64,000 bases of DNA, taken from contig NZ_JAMQAW010000008.1 in NCBI RefSeq assembly GCF_023701525.1, positions 42,286-106,285 on the forward strand, written 5' to 3'. The notes beneath the pieces are model-generated. The model saw nothing but the letters and a program-made list of their open reading frames with translations, searched no databases and had not been told where the DNA came from. Source of the DNA: Streptomyces albipurpureus (lineage in GTDB: Bacteria > Actinomycetota > Actinomycetes > Streptomycetales > Streptomycetaceae). Shown one piece after another: positions 47,451 to 55,674 of this stretch; within the stretch, counting starts at the first letter, position 1, and each line of letters starts with the position of its first letter. The position numbers were made by a program, and so were the translations under genes.

Positions 47451-48905
47451 CTAGGATCCGGCGCCCGGGCGTGAATCGCCCGCCGGCACCCGCGAGGGCT
47501 CCCGCTCCTCCAGCCGCTCCGCGCAGCGACTCGCCGTGCTCCTGGCCCATGGCCCACTGGTCAGGGCCCCCACCACCAGTACGCACAGCCCGCACCCGGC
47601 GATGATCCACCAGGCGATCCTGGCCGTGTCGACGAAGTCCTGTGCGTACGACGGTGACTGCGTTCCCACCGCGACCCCCGACGCCAGTACGGTCCCGATC
47701 ACCGCGACCCCGAGCGTCTGACCGATCTGCCGGCTCGTCGAGGCGACCGCCGAGGCGACCCCCGCCTGTGAGCGGGGCATACCCGAGACCGCCGTGTTGG
47801 TGATCGGCGCGTTGACCATCCCGAAACCGATGCCGAACAGCACATAGCCGGTGAAGAGGAGCACTGTCGAGGTCTCGGCGTCGAAGGCCGCGAAGAGCAC
47901 CCCGCTGGCGGCCATCGTCGTCCCGGCGATCAGCAGTGGCAGCCGTGGCCCCCGGCTGCCGACGAGCCGCCCCGACAGCGGTGCGCAGACCAGCGTCAGC
48001 CCGGCCATCGGCAGCATGTAGAGACCGGCGTGGAGGGCTGAGTAGCCGCGTACGTCCTGGAGGTAGAGCGTATTGAGGAAGAGGAATCCGCCGAGCGCGG
48101 CGAAGGCGGAGATCGCGATGACGGTCGCGCCGCTGAAGGGTGCGCTGCGGAAGAAGCGCAGATCGATCAGGGGTTCGCGGCGCCGTGGCTCGTAGCGGAG
48201 CACCCCGCCCAGCGCGAGTGCCGCGACCACCGCGAAGACCAGGCTCTTCTCGATGATCGAGTAGGTCAGCGAACCGAGCAGAACAATGATCAGCAGCTGG
48301 CCCACCGGGTCGGTCCGCCGGGGGTGGGGAGCACGGGATTCGGGGACGTAGAGCCAGGTCAGAACCATGGCGGCGACCCCGATGGGGAGATTGACCCAGA
48401 AGATCGAGCGCCATCCCACCGTGTCCACCAGCAACCCGCCTACCAGGGGCCCCGCGGCCATGGAGATCCCCACGACCCCGCCCCAGACCCCGATGGCGCG
48501 GGCACGTTCGGCAGGGTCGGTGAAGGTGTTGGTGATGATCGACATGGCGACCGGGTTGAGCATCGAGCCGCCGACGGCCTGGACCATCCGAAAGACGACC
48601 AGCAGCTCCAGGCTGGGCGCGAGTGAGCAGAGCAACGAGCCGAGCGTGAACAGCACCAGACCGGCCATGAACACCTTGCGGCGGCCGATCCGGTCCGCCG
48701 TGGAGCCGGCGAGCATCAAGAGGGAGGCGAGGACCAAGGTGTAGGCGTCGATCGTCCACTGCAACCCCGAGACGGAGGCATCCAGCTCCCGGCCCATGGA
48801 GGGCAGCGCCACATTGAGGATGGTGTTGTCGAGGCTGACGATCAGCAGGCTCATACAGCAGATGCCCAGCACGAGCAGCCGCCGGCGGGATGTGAGCTCG
48901 GACAT
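47451..48905 (-). CDS. MFS transporter, DHA2 drug exporter type
   Basis: A major facilitator with 14 predicted transmembrane segments, 484 residues. Motif A is AGSTADRIGRRKVFMAG (about residues 65-81), and motif C is GVVGISMAAGPLVGGLLV near residue 147, typical of proton-coupled drug antiporters (DHA2, EmrB/QacA-like). The start has LDNTILNVALPSM, the family motif D1. The TACTAT box six bases upstream of the ATG (48917-48912) suggests a leaderless mRNA. No regulator gene is next to it; the substrate is unknown. Confidence 0.92.
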   Translation of the reverse strand: MSELTSRRRLLVLGICCMSLLIVSLDNTILNVALPSMGRELDASVSGLQWTIDAYTLVLASLLMLAGSTADRIGRRKVFMAGLVLFTLGSLLCSLAPSLELLVVFRMVQAVGGSMLNPVAMSIITNTFTDPAERARAIGVWGGVVGISMAAGPLVGGLLVDTVGWRSIFWVNLPIGVAAMVLTWLYVPESRAPHPRRTDPVGQLLIIVLLGSLTYSIIEKSLVFAVVAALALGGVLRYEPRRREPLIDLRFFRSAPFSGATVIAISAFAALGGFLFLNTLYLQDVRGYSALHAGLYMLPMAGLTLVCAPLSGRLVGSRGPRLPLLIAGTTMAASGVLFAAFDAETSTVLLFTGYVLFGIGFGMVNAPITNTAVSGMPRSQAGVASAVASTSRQIGQTLGVAVIGTVLASGVAVGTQSPSYAQDFVDTARIAWWIIAGCGLCVLVVGALTSGPWARSTASRCAERLEEREPSRVPAGDSRPGAGS

Positions 48906-48970
48906 GCATGGATAGTACGGCTAACTAATAAATCTCACCGCAACGCAATGCCGTACGCGACAATGGACGG

Positions 48971-50197
48971 ATGACCACGTCTGCCCCCTCCGCCACCATC
49001 CCCAGCACCACCGGCGGATCCGCCACGCTCGCCATCGGTCCGTACGCGGTGCAGCCCCCGGTGGTGCTCGCCCCCATGGCCGGGATCACCAACGCGCCCT
49101 TCCGGACCCTGTGCCGGGAGTTCGCCGAAGGCGCTCGGGGGTTCGGGGACCGTCCGCTGACTCCTGCCGCCCCGGGGAGCAAGGGGCTCTTCGTGAGCGA
49201 GATGATCACCACCCGGGCGCTGGTCGAGCGCAATGAGAAGACCATGCAGCTGATCCACTTCGACGCGGGGGAGACCCCGCGCTCCATTCAGCTGTACGGG
49301 GTGGACCCGGTGACCGTCGGCAAGGCCGTCCGCATGATCGTGGACGAGGACCTCGCCGACCACATCGACCTCAACTTCGGCTGCCCGGTCCCCAAGGTGA
49401 CCCGCAAGGGCGGTGGCTCGGCGCTCCCTTACAAGAGGCCGCTGCTGCGCGCGATCCTGCATGAGGCCGTCGCCAACGCCGGCGCGCTACCGGTCACGAT
49501 GAAGATGCGCAAGGGCATCGACGACGACCACATCACCTACCTCGACGCCGGCCGCATCGCGGTCGACGAGGGGGTCACGGCGATCGCCCTCCACGGGCGC
49601 ACCGCGGCACAGCACTACGGCGGCACCGCGGACTGGGACGCCATCGCGCGGCTGAAGGAGCATGTCCCGGAGATTCCCGTGCTCGGCAACGGCGACATCT
49701 GGTCCGCGGACGATGCGCTGCGGATGGTGCGGGAGACCGGTTGCGACGGAGTGGTGGTGGGGCGCGGCTGTCTGGGGCGTCCCTGGCTCTTCGGTGACCT
49801 GGTCGCCGCGTTCGAGGGCGAGCGCTCCTCGGCGGCCCCCACGCTCCGAGAGGTCGCGGCCGTGATGCACCGCCACGCCGAACTGCTGGGGCAGTGGATC
49901 GGGGACGAGTCCCGTGGAGTGATCGACTTCCGTAAGCATGTGGCCTGGTACCTCAAGGGCTTCTCCGTCGGTTCCGAGATGCGCAAGCGACTGGCGATCA
50001 CCTCGTCGCTGGCCGAACTGGATGAGCAGCTGGCGCTGCTGGAGCTGGATCAGCCGTGGCCGGTGGGGGCGGCTGACGGTCCCCGGGGGCGTACGTCCGG
50101 GAACAATCGAGTGGTGCTGCCGGACGGCTGGCTGAAGGACCCCTATGACTGCGCGGGCATCAGCGCGGACGCCGAGCTGGACACTTCGGGCGGCTGA
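48971..50197 (+). CDS. dusB: tRNA-dihydrouridine synthase
   Basis: A DusB-type FMN flavoprotein of 408 residues reducing uridine to dihydrouridine in tRNA. Motifs: VVLAPMAGITNAPFRTLCREF, NFGCPVPKVTRKGGGSAL with the catalytic Cys138, MKMRKGI, ALHGRTAAQHYGGTADWDAI and GRGCLGRPWLF. A 25-residue insert after residue 50 (ARGFGDRPLTPAAPGS) is unlike E. coli DusB but occurs in actinobacteria. ATG 48971 is six bases after GACAAT (48959-48964). Confidence 0.94.
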   Translation: MTTSAPSATIPSTTGGSATLAIGPYAVQPPVVLAPMAGITNAPFRTLCREFAEGARGFGDRPLTPAAPGSKGLFVSEMITTRALVERNEKTMQLIHFDAGETPRSIQLYGVDPVTVGKAVRMIVDEDLADHIDLNFGCPVPKVTRKGGGSALPYKRPLLRAILHEAVANAGALPVTMKMRKGIDDDHITYLDAGRIAVDEGVTAIALHGRTAAQHYGGTADWDAIARLKEHVPEIPVLGNGDIWSADDALRMVRETGCDGVVVGRGCLGRPWLFGDLVAAFEGERSSAAPTLREVAAVMHRHAELLGQWIGDESRGVIDFRKHVAWYLKGFSVGSEMRKRLAITSSLAELDEQLALLELDQPWPVGAADGPRGRTSGNNRVVLPDGWLKDPYDCAGISADAELDTSGG

Positions 50198-50284
50198 CCC
50201 TTCGTTTGAGCAACCTCACCCGGGCGCCTGGCCACGGTGTGCGGCATCGCCGTGCCGCATGCCCAGGGGCGGGTGGCACAGCGA

Positions 50285-50372
50285 CGCCGCGATCCCTGAG
50301 CAGGGCGTACGTCGGTATGGTGCCGCGATCCCCGAGTAGTGGCCAGGCCCTCGTGGTGCCGCGATCCCCGGG
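50285..50372 (+). repeat. Spaced direct repeat CCGCGATCCC, three copies
   Basis: GCCGCGATCCC(C/T)GAG/GGG occurs at 50285-50300, 50319-50336 and 50355-50372, spaced about 36 bp, in the GC-rich half of the gap after dusB. The spacing is regular but there are too few copies and no conserved spacer, so it is not a CRISPR. Confidence 0.6.
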
Positions 50373-50667
50373 CGGTGCGCGCCGGCGATGAGGACACCGC
50401 CTCCCGGGAGGGGGCCTACCGCTTGCGGCTAGCACGGCGGGCCGACAGCGTGGGCGACGCCCCTGGTCGTGCCGCCGGGGTTCGCCGGTGGTGCGGGCTG
50501 GACAGCCGAGTGGAGCGGGCCCGCGGACCCCAGCGGCACACCGGTCTCGCCCCCGGTGGCGCTGTGCCGTTTCCGATGCCGGACGCGACCGGCGTGCTGT
50601 GGCCAGCGTCCGGATCGTGGAATCACCCTCCTTGCGACTGAGTGATTAACGCCACGCCTGATAGGGC

Positions 50668-50694
50668 TTGCGCTCAATTGAGCGCACATATGAT
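50668..50694 (+). promoter_or_regulatory. Strong promoter-like region with 18-bp perfect palindrome
   Basis: TGCGCTCAATTGAGCGCA (50669-50686) is a perfect palindrome. TTGCGC (50668-50673) and TATGAT (50689-50694) form promoter-like hexamers around it, 15 bp apart, so a protein bound to the palindrome would block the promoter. It lies 304 bp upstream of ppdK. Confidence 0.55.
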
Positions 50695-50810
50695 TCCCCT
50701 ATCTCTCAAAAGGGCGGCACTGAGTGCCACCTCTGTTGGGTTCATTCGGTGAACGCGAGCGCAGCTCAATGTCACCTGGAGTTCGATCTATCTCGCGTTC
50801 GGCAACTTTG

Positions 50811-50827
50811 CGTTCAAGTCATGAACG
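50811..50827. promoter_or_regulatory. CGTTCA-N5-TGAACG palindrome
   Basis: Perfect inverted half sites CGTTCA (50811-50816) and TGAACG (50822-50827). Related TGAACG and CGTTC pieces recur nearby (about 50747, 50796, 50832), suggesting a multi-site operator between the first promoter and ppdK. Confidence 0.4.
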
Positions 50828-50997
50828 ATCGGTGAACCCCTTCTTCCGCTCCTCCTACTGGCAGGTCACTTTCGATCTGGTGGCGGACGAGTGGTTGCGT
50901 CCATATGACGGCCAAGTGGGCGTGCCCAAAAGCCTTTGATATGGGTATGTTCCTCGCCGTCAGGGCAGCCACACCGAGCCTCGGGGAGTCGAGAACC

Positions 50998-53724
50998 GTG
51001 CCGGAAAACCAGGATCGACACAACCATCACGGTCAGAAGTTCGTTTACGACTTCACCGAAGGCAACAGGGATCTCAAAGACCTGCTCGGCGGCAAGGGTG
51101 CCAACCTCGCTGAGATGACCAATCTCGGGCTGCCCGTCCCTCCGGGCTTCACCATCACCACCGAGGCGTGCAAGGTCTACCTGGACAGTGGCGACGAGCC
51201 GCTGGCACTGCGTGACGAGGTAAGCGGCCACCTGGAAGCGCTGGAGCAGCGCATGGGCAAGAAGCTCGGGCAGGCGGCTGATCCGCTGCTGGTGTCCGTA
51301 CGCTCCGGAGCCAAGTTCTCCATGCCCGGAATGATGGACACGGTCCTCAACATCGGTCTCTCCGACGAATCCGTGGTCGGACTGGCCCAGCAGGCCGGCG
51401 ATGAGCGTTTCGCCTGGGACTCGTACCGTCGACTCATCCAGATGTTCGGCAAGACGGTGCTCGGAGTCGACGGCGATCTCTTTGAAGAGGCGCTGGCGGA
51501 CGCCAAGTCGGTGAAGAGGGTGGTTGTCGACACCGATCTCGACGCGGCCGATCTGAAGAAGCTGGTCAAGCAGTACAAGAAGATCGTCAAGTCCGAGGCC
51601 GGCCGGGACTTCCCCCAGGACCCCCGGGAACAGATGGACCTGGCCGTCCGAGCGGTCTTCGACTCGTGGAACGGTGATCGCGCCCGGCTCTACCGCCGTC
51701 AGGAGCGCATCCCCAACGACCTCGGCACCGCGGTCAACATCTGCTCGATGGTCTTCGGCAATCTCGGTCCCGACTCGGGCACCGGTGTCGCCTTCACCCG
51801 CGACCCGGCCTCCGGACAGCAGGGTGTCTACGGCGACTACCTTCAGAACGCCCAGGGCGAGGACGTCGTCGCCGGTATCCGCAACACCGTTCCCCTGGCG
51901 GATCTGGAGACGATCGACAAGGCGTCCTACGACCAGTTGATGCAGATCATGGAGACGCTGGAGAACCACTACCGCGACCTCTGCGACATCGAGTTCACGG
52001 TGGAACGCGGTCAGCTGTGGATGCTTCAGACCCGAGTCGGCAAGCGGACGGCCGGTGCCGCCTTCCGTATCGCCACCCAACTCGTCGACCAGGGCCTGAT
52101 CGACGAGGCGGAAGCCCTCCAGCGCGTCAACGGCGCCCAGCTCGCCCAGTTGATGTTCCCGCGCTTCGACGAGGACACGAAGGTCGAGCTGCTCGGCCGG
52201 GGCATCGCGGCCTCGCCCGGCGCGGCGGTCGGCAAGGCGGTGTTCGACTCGTACACCGCGGTGAAGTGGTCCCGCTCGGGTGAGCGGGTCATTCTGATCC
52301 GTCGCGAGACCAACCCCGACGACCTCGACGGCATGATCGCGGCCGAGGGCATTCTGACCTCCCGGGGCGGCAAGACATCGCACGCGGCGGTCGTCGCCCG
52401 GGGGATGGGCAAGACCTGTGTCTGCGGCGCCGAGGACCTTGAGGTCGACACCAAGCGGCGGCGGATGACCGTCAACGGCACCGTCATCGAAGAGGGCGAC
52501 GTCGTCTCCGTCGACGGCTCCACCGGCAAGGTGTACCTGGGCGAGGTGCCCGTCGTACCGTCGCCGGTCGTCGAGTACTTCGAGGGCCGGATGCACGCCG
52601 GCGCGGACGACGCCAATGAGCTGGTCGCCGCCGTGCACCGGATCATGGCGTACGCGGACCGGGTGCGCAGACTGCGGGTACGGGCCAACGCCGACAACGC
52701 CGAGGACGCCCTGCGGGCACGGCGGTTCGGTGCCCAGGGCATTGGACTCTGCCGTACGGAGCACATGTTCCTCGGCGAACGCCGGGAGATGGTCGAACGG
52801 CTGATCCTCGCCGACACCGACGATGAGCGCTCCACCGCCCTGGAGCAGCTTCTCCCGCTCCAGAAGGCCGACTTCATCGAGCTGTTCGAGGCGATGGACG
52901 GCCTCCCGGTCACGGTCCGACTGCTTGACCCGCCGCTGCACGAGTTCCTGCCGGACATCACCGAGCTGTCCGTACGGGTGGCGCTGGCCGAGTCCCGCAA
53001 GGACCACAACGAGAACGACCTCCGGCTGCTCCAGGCCGTCCACCGGCTGCATGAGCAGAACCCGATGCTCGGACTGCGGGGCGTGCGGCTTGGGCTGGTC
53101 ATCCCGGGGCTGTTCACCATGCAGGTACGGGCCATCGCCGAGGCCGTCGCGGAGCGCAGGAACGCCAAGGGCGACCCTCGGGCCGAGATCATGATCCCGC
53201 TGGTCGGGACCGTGCAGGAGCTGGAGATCGTACGGGACGAGGCCGAGAAGGTCATCGCCGAGGTCGAGGCCGCCACGGGCATCGAGCTGAAGCTGTCGCT
53301 GGGCACGATGATCGAGCTGCCGCGTGCCGCGTTGACGGCGGGGCAGATCGCGGAGGCCGCCGAGTTCTTCAGCTTCGGCACCAACGACCTCACCCAGACC
53401 GTCTGGGGCTTCTCCCGTGACGATGTGGAGGCCTCGTTCTTCACCGCCTACCTGGAGAAGGGCATCTTCGGTGTCTCGCCGTTCGAGACGATCGACAGGG
53501 ACGGGGTGGGCGCGCTGGTGCGGAGCGCGGTCGAGGCCGGTCGCGCGACCCGTCCCGATCTCAAGCTCGGTGTCTGCGGTGAGCACGGGGGCGACCCGGA
53601 GTCGGTGCACTTCTTCCATGAGGTCGGACTCGACTACGTGTCCTGCTCGCCCTTCCGTATCCCGGTGGCACGGCTGGAGGCCGGTCGGGCGGCGGCTCAG
53701 TCGAAGGGCAGCGACTCCCGCTGA
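50998..53724 (+). CDS. ppdK: Pyruvate phosphate dikinase
   Basis: PPDK of 908 residues interconverts pyruvate, ATP and phosphate with PEP, AMP and pyrophosphate. The N-terminal ATP-grasp domain (DLLGGKGANLAEM, VSVRSGAKFSMPGMMDTVLN) precedes the swivelling histidine domain with TSRGGKTSHAAVVARGMGK (phosphohistidine His462) and the PEP domain (GIGLCRTEHMF, LGTMIELPRAAL, FGTNDLTQT, CGEHGGDP, catalytic Cys in SCSPFR). GTG 50998 is chosen, with GGGGAG at 50982-50987; an in-frame ATG at 50941 would add 19 residues. The long upstream region suggests elaborate regulation. A terminator lies 370 bp downstream. Confidence 0.96.
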   Translation: MPENQDRHNHHGQKFVYDFTEGNRDLKDLLGGKGANLAEMTNLGLPVPPGFTITTEACKVYLDSGDEPLALRDEVSGHLEALEQRMGKKLGQAADPLLVSVRSGAKFSMPGMMDTVLNIGLSDESVVGLAQQAGDERFAWDSYRRLIQMFGKTVLGVDGDLFEEALADAKSVKRVVVDTDLDAADLKKLVKQYKKIVKSEAGRDFPQDPREQMDLAVRAVFDSWNGDRARLYRRQERIPNDLGTAVNICSMVFGNLGPDSGTGVAFTRDPASGQQGVYGDYLQNAQGEDVVAGIRNTVPLADLETIDKASYDQLMQIMETLENHYRDLCDIEFTVERGQLWMLQTRVGKRTAGAAFRIATQLVDQGLIDEAEALQRVNGAQLAQLMFPRFDEDTKVELLGRGIAASPGAAVGKAVFDSYTAVKWSRSGERVILIRRETNPDDLDGMIAAEGILTSRGGKTSHAAVVARGMGKTCVCGAEDLEVDTKRRRMTVNGTVIEEGDVVSVDGSTGKVYLGEVPVVPSPVVEYFEGRMHAGADDANELVAAVHRIMAYADRVRRLRVRANADNAEDALRARRFGAQGIGLCRTEHMFLGERREMVERLILADTDDERSTALEQLLPLQKADFIELFEAMDGLPVTVRLLDPPLHEFLPDITELSVRVALAESRKDHNENDLRLLQAVHRLHEQNPMLGLRGVRLGLVIPGLFTMQVRAIAEAVAERRNAKGDPRAEIMIPLVGTVQELEIVRDEAEKVIAEVEAATGIELKLSLGTMIELPRAALTAGQIAEAAEFFSFGTNDLTQTVWGFSRDDVEASFFTAYLEKGIFGVSPFETIDRDGVGALVRSAVEAGRATRPDLKLGVCGEHGGDPESVHFFHEVGLDYVSCSPFRIPVARLEAGRAAAQSKGSDSR

Positions 53725-54522
53725 TCTTCTGATCGCCGGCCCGTGCCGGGCTGTTTCCCGGTACGAACCGTTCCCGGCGGCCGTTGCCGGGGCCGCTGAC
53801 TCGGCACGGGAGACCGTATCGGGAGCCGGCGGGAGTGGTGAGAGTCGCGAGAGCCTGCGACGGCTGCCAGGCTGCGAGAAAGCGCTGCGGCTCCGGGGCC
53901 AACGGGCGACGCGAAGGATGTGTGGTGACATTCACCGACGCGGTCCGACATCGGCCGATGCCAATCGGCCGTGGGGCGCGTTGGTATACGTTCGACCTCG
54001 TTGGAATTAGTTGGCTCTACTGAGATGCCGCTGATGCCGGAGTGCCTCCGTCGAACCCGGCCCCTGGGTCGGCGGATGGCGGCTCCGAAACGTCAGTGAA
54101 GGGTGGGTGCCCAGTGCCGGGTGCCCACCTTCGCTGTTTCTTTCCACACATTCGTCAAGGCCCGCTCCTCAGTAAATTGAGAAACTTTGGCGAATCTTGA
54201 CGCAACCAAAATTCTCTCGTTCCCCCAGCAAAGAACAGGCGGGGCGCGGCACGCGGATCCCCATCCACGCACCGCGCCCCATTACCCAAGCCGGACAGGG
54301 AGCCGCACCGTCTGTCACCCGCCGCCGGATGTGCGAAGCCCCCCACGGTCCTCGTCACGTCCATCGGAGACAGAAGGAACCTGCCCGACGCCGTACAGCC
54401 TTTCGTTTCGCACCCAACCCCGGCGAGACATTTCAACTGTGGCTGAAACTCCGTGGTAACCGGTTGTGATGGCGTGCATACTCAGTGATCGGGGCGATTG
54501 CGGGTGCAACAGTGGGGGTTCA
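53725..54522. other. Gap between ppdK and the ArsR-type gene
   Basis: Nearly 800 bp with no credible gene. It holds the terminator at 54094-54136 and, beyond it, an AT-richer stretch (about 54155-54235) that probably carries the promoter of the regulator gene. Confidence 0.5.
54094..54136 (+). terminator. Terminator downstream of ppdK
   Basis: AGTGAAGG(G)TGGGTGCCC pairs with GGGTGCCCACCTTCGCT around AGTGCC, followed by TGTTTCTTTCC. A strong stem with a T-rich tail, 370 bp after the ppdK stop, so the transcript may carry a long 3' region. Confidence 0.75.
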
Positions 54523-55560
54523 GTGCTACGTATCCATTTCACTGGTGACGACCTCGCCAGAGTGCGAATGGCCGTCAGACCGGATGCGTTGTGGGAAACG
54601 ATTCTCAGCTTTCATCGATTGAGGGAGCGCCGCCGTGCTCAGATGTTCGGAGAATGGAGAGCAGAAACACGTTCGCGGTTGACCGGTGAAACAAGCCTGC
54701 TGGCCGCGCTGGTACCGCCCCATGGCTATTTCCCCGACTTTCTGACCCCGCCAGAAGGAAGCGCCGGCCTTGAACCAGGACTTGAGGCGATACGCGCCAC
54801 GACACCCGAACGACTGCATTACGAACTGAACCGGGTGTCAGCAAGGCGAGCCGCCGACAGCCAGCGGGCTGCCCAGCGTTCCGAGCGCTCTTCTGAGCGT
54901 TCTGGTCGGCTCGCCGCCCTCGCCGAGGGCCGGCCGGAGCAACTCGACAAACTGGTCTCGGTGCTTCGCAGCTACCACCGCGCCGCGATCGTCCCGTACT
55001 GGGCGCAGATCCAGGCCAGGGTGGAGGCGGACCGTGCCGTGCGGGGGCGGGCGCTGCTCGATGGCGGCGCGGCCGAGCTGCTCGGCTCCCTACCTCCCGT
55101 ACTGCGGTGGCGTGCCCCCGTTCTGGAGGCGGACTATCCGGTCGATCGCGAACTGCGTCTGAACGGACGGGGACTGCTGCTCCAGCCGTCGTTCTTCTGC
55201 CGGGGCACACCCGTCGTCTACCGCGACCCCTCGTTACCGCCGGTCCTGGTGTACCCCGTCGGCCACGCTCCCGACCCGGCGTTCGGCGAGACCGGCGGTT
55301 CTTCCCTCGCCCCTTCGCTCGGCAAGCTCGTCGGGCACACCCGCTCCGCCGTCCTCCAGGCCATCCGGTTCGGCTGTACGACGAGCGAGCTCGCCCGTAG
55401 GGCCGGCGTATCGCTCGCCTCAGCCAGCCAGCACGCGGCGGTGCTGCGGGAGGCCGGCCTCGTACTGACGCTCCGCCATGGCAATGCCGTACTGCATACG
55501 CTCACTCCGCTCGGCGCGGCCCTGCTGCGGGGAGGAGCCCCGGCGGAGGTCGCGGGATAG
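54523..55560 (+). CDS. ArsR-type winged-helix transcriptional regulator (DUF5937-like)
   Basis: A 345-residue regulator. The N-terminal 250 residues (VLRIHFTGDDLARVRMAVRPDALWETILSFHRLRERR...) are of the DUF5937 type, which sits on ArsR-like HTH proteins in Streptomyces. The C-terminal winged helix has LGHTRSAVLQAIRFGCTTSELARRAGVSLASASQHAAVLREAGLVLTLRHGNAVLHTLTPLG. No metal-binding cysteines appear, so it is not a metal sensor. The GTG start follows GTGGGGG. The target is unknown; the next gene is convergent. Confidence 0.85.
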   Translation: MLRIHFTGDDLARVRMAVRPDALWETILSFHRLRERRRAQMFGEWRAETRSRLTGETSLLAALVPPHGYFPDFLTPPEGSAGLEPGLEAIRATTPERLHYELNRVSARRAADSQRAAQRSERSSERSGRLAALAEGRPEQLDKLVSVLRSYHRAAIVPYWAQIQARVEADRAVRGRALLDGGAAELLGSLPPVLRWRAPVLEADYPVDRELRLNGRGLLLQPSFFCRGTPVVYRDPSLPPVLVYPVGHAPDPAFGETGGSSLAPSLGKLVGHTRSAVLQAIRFGCTTSELARRAGVSLASASQHAAVLREAGLVLTLRHGNAVLHTLTPLGAALLRGGAPAEVAG

Positions 55561-55674
55561 CCGGCAGCGGGGGGCGTTGACGCAGCCACGGAGAGGCCAT
55601 CGGTGGGGCGGAGCCGGGATGCCGCCCTGCCGGCAGAGCGGCACCGCTGGGCGTGAGGACCTCCGGGAAGGCGC

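Larger units (their letters stand above)
50198..50997. other. Long non-coding region before ppdK
   Basis: About 800 bp. The first half has a loose direct repeat (next entry). From about 50640 the base composition falls well below that of the flanking genes, and palindromes and promoter-like sequences appear (50668-50694, 50811-50827). The frames here, including an ATG ORF at 50724-50939, have no recognisable homology. Confidence 0.6.

Noticed and set aside
50285..50372. CRISPR-like array with 36-bp period
   Set aside because: Only three imperfect copies, non-uniform spacers and no cas genes.
50724..50939. A 71-codon ORF before ppdK (MPPLLGSFGERERSS...)
   Set aside because: Lies in a low-GC regulatory region with palindromes, has no ribosome site and poor codon bias.
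50866..53931. 1021-residue antisense ORF opposite ppdK
   Set aside because: Shadow of ppdK; no homology in the translated sequence.
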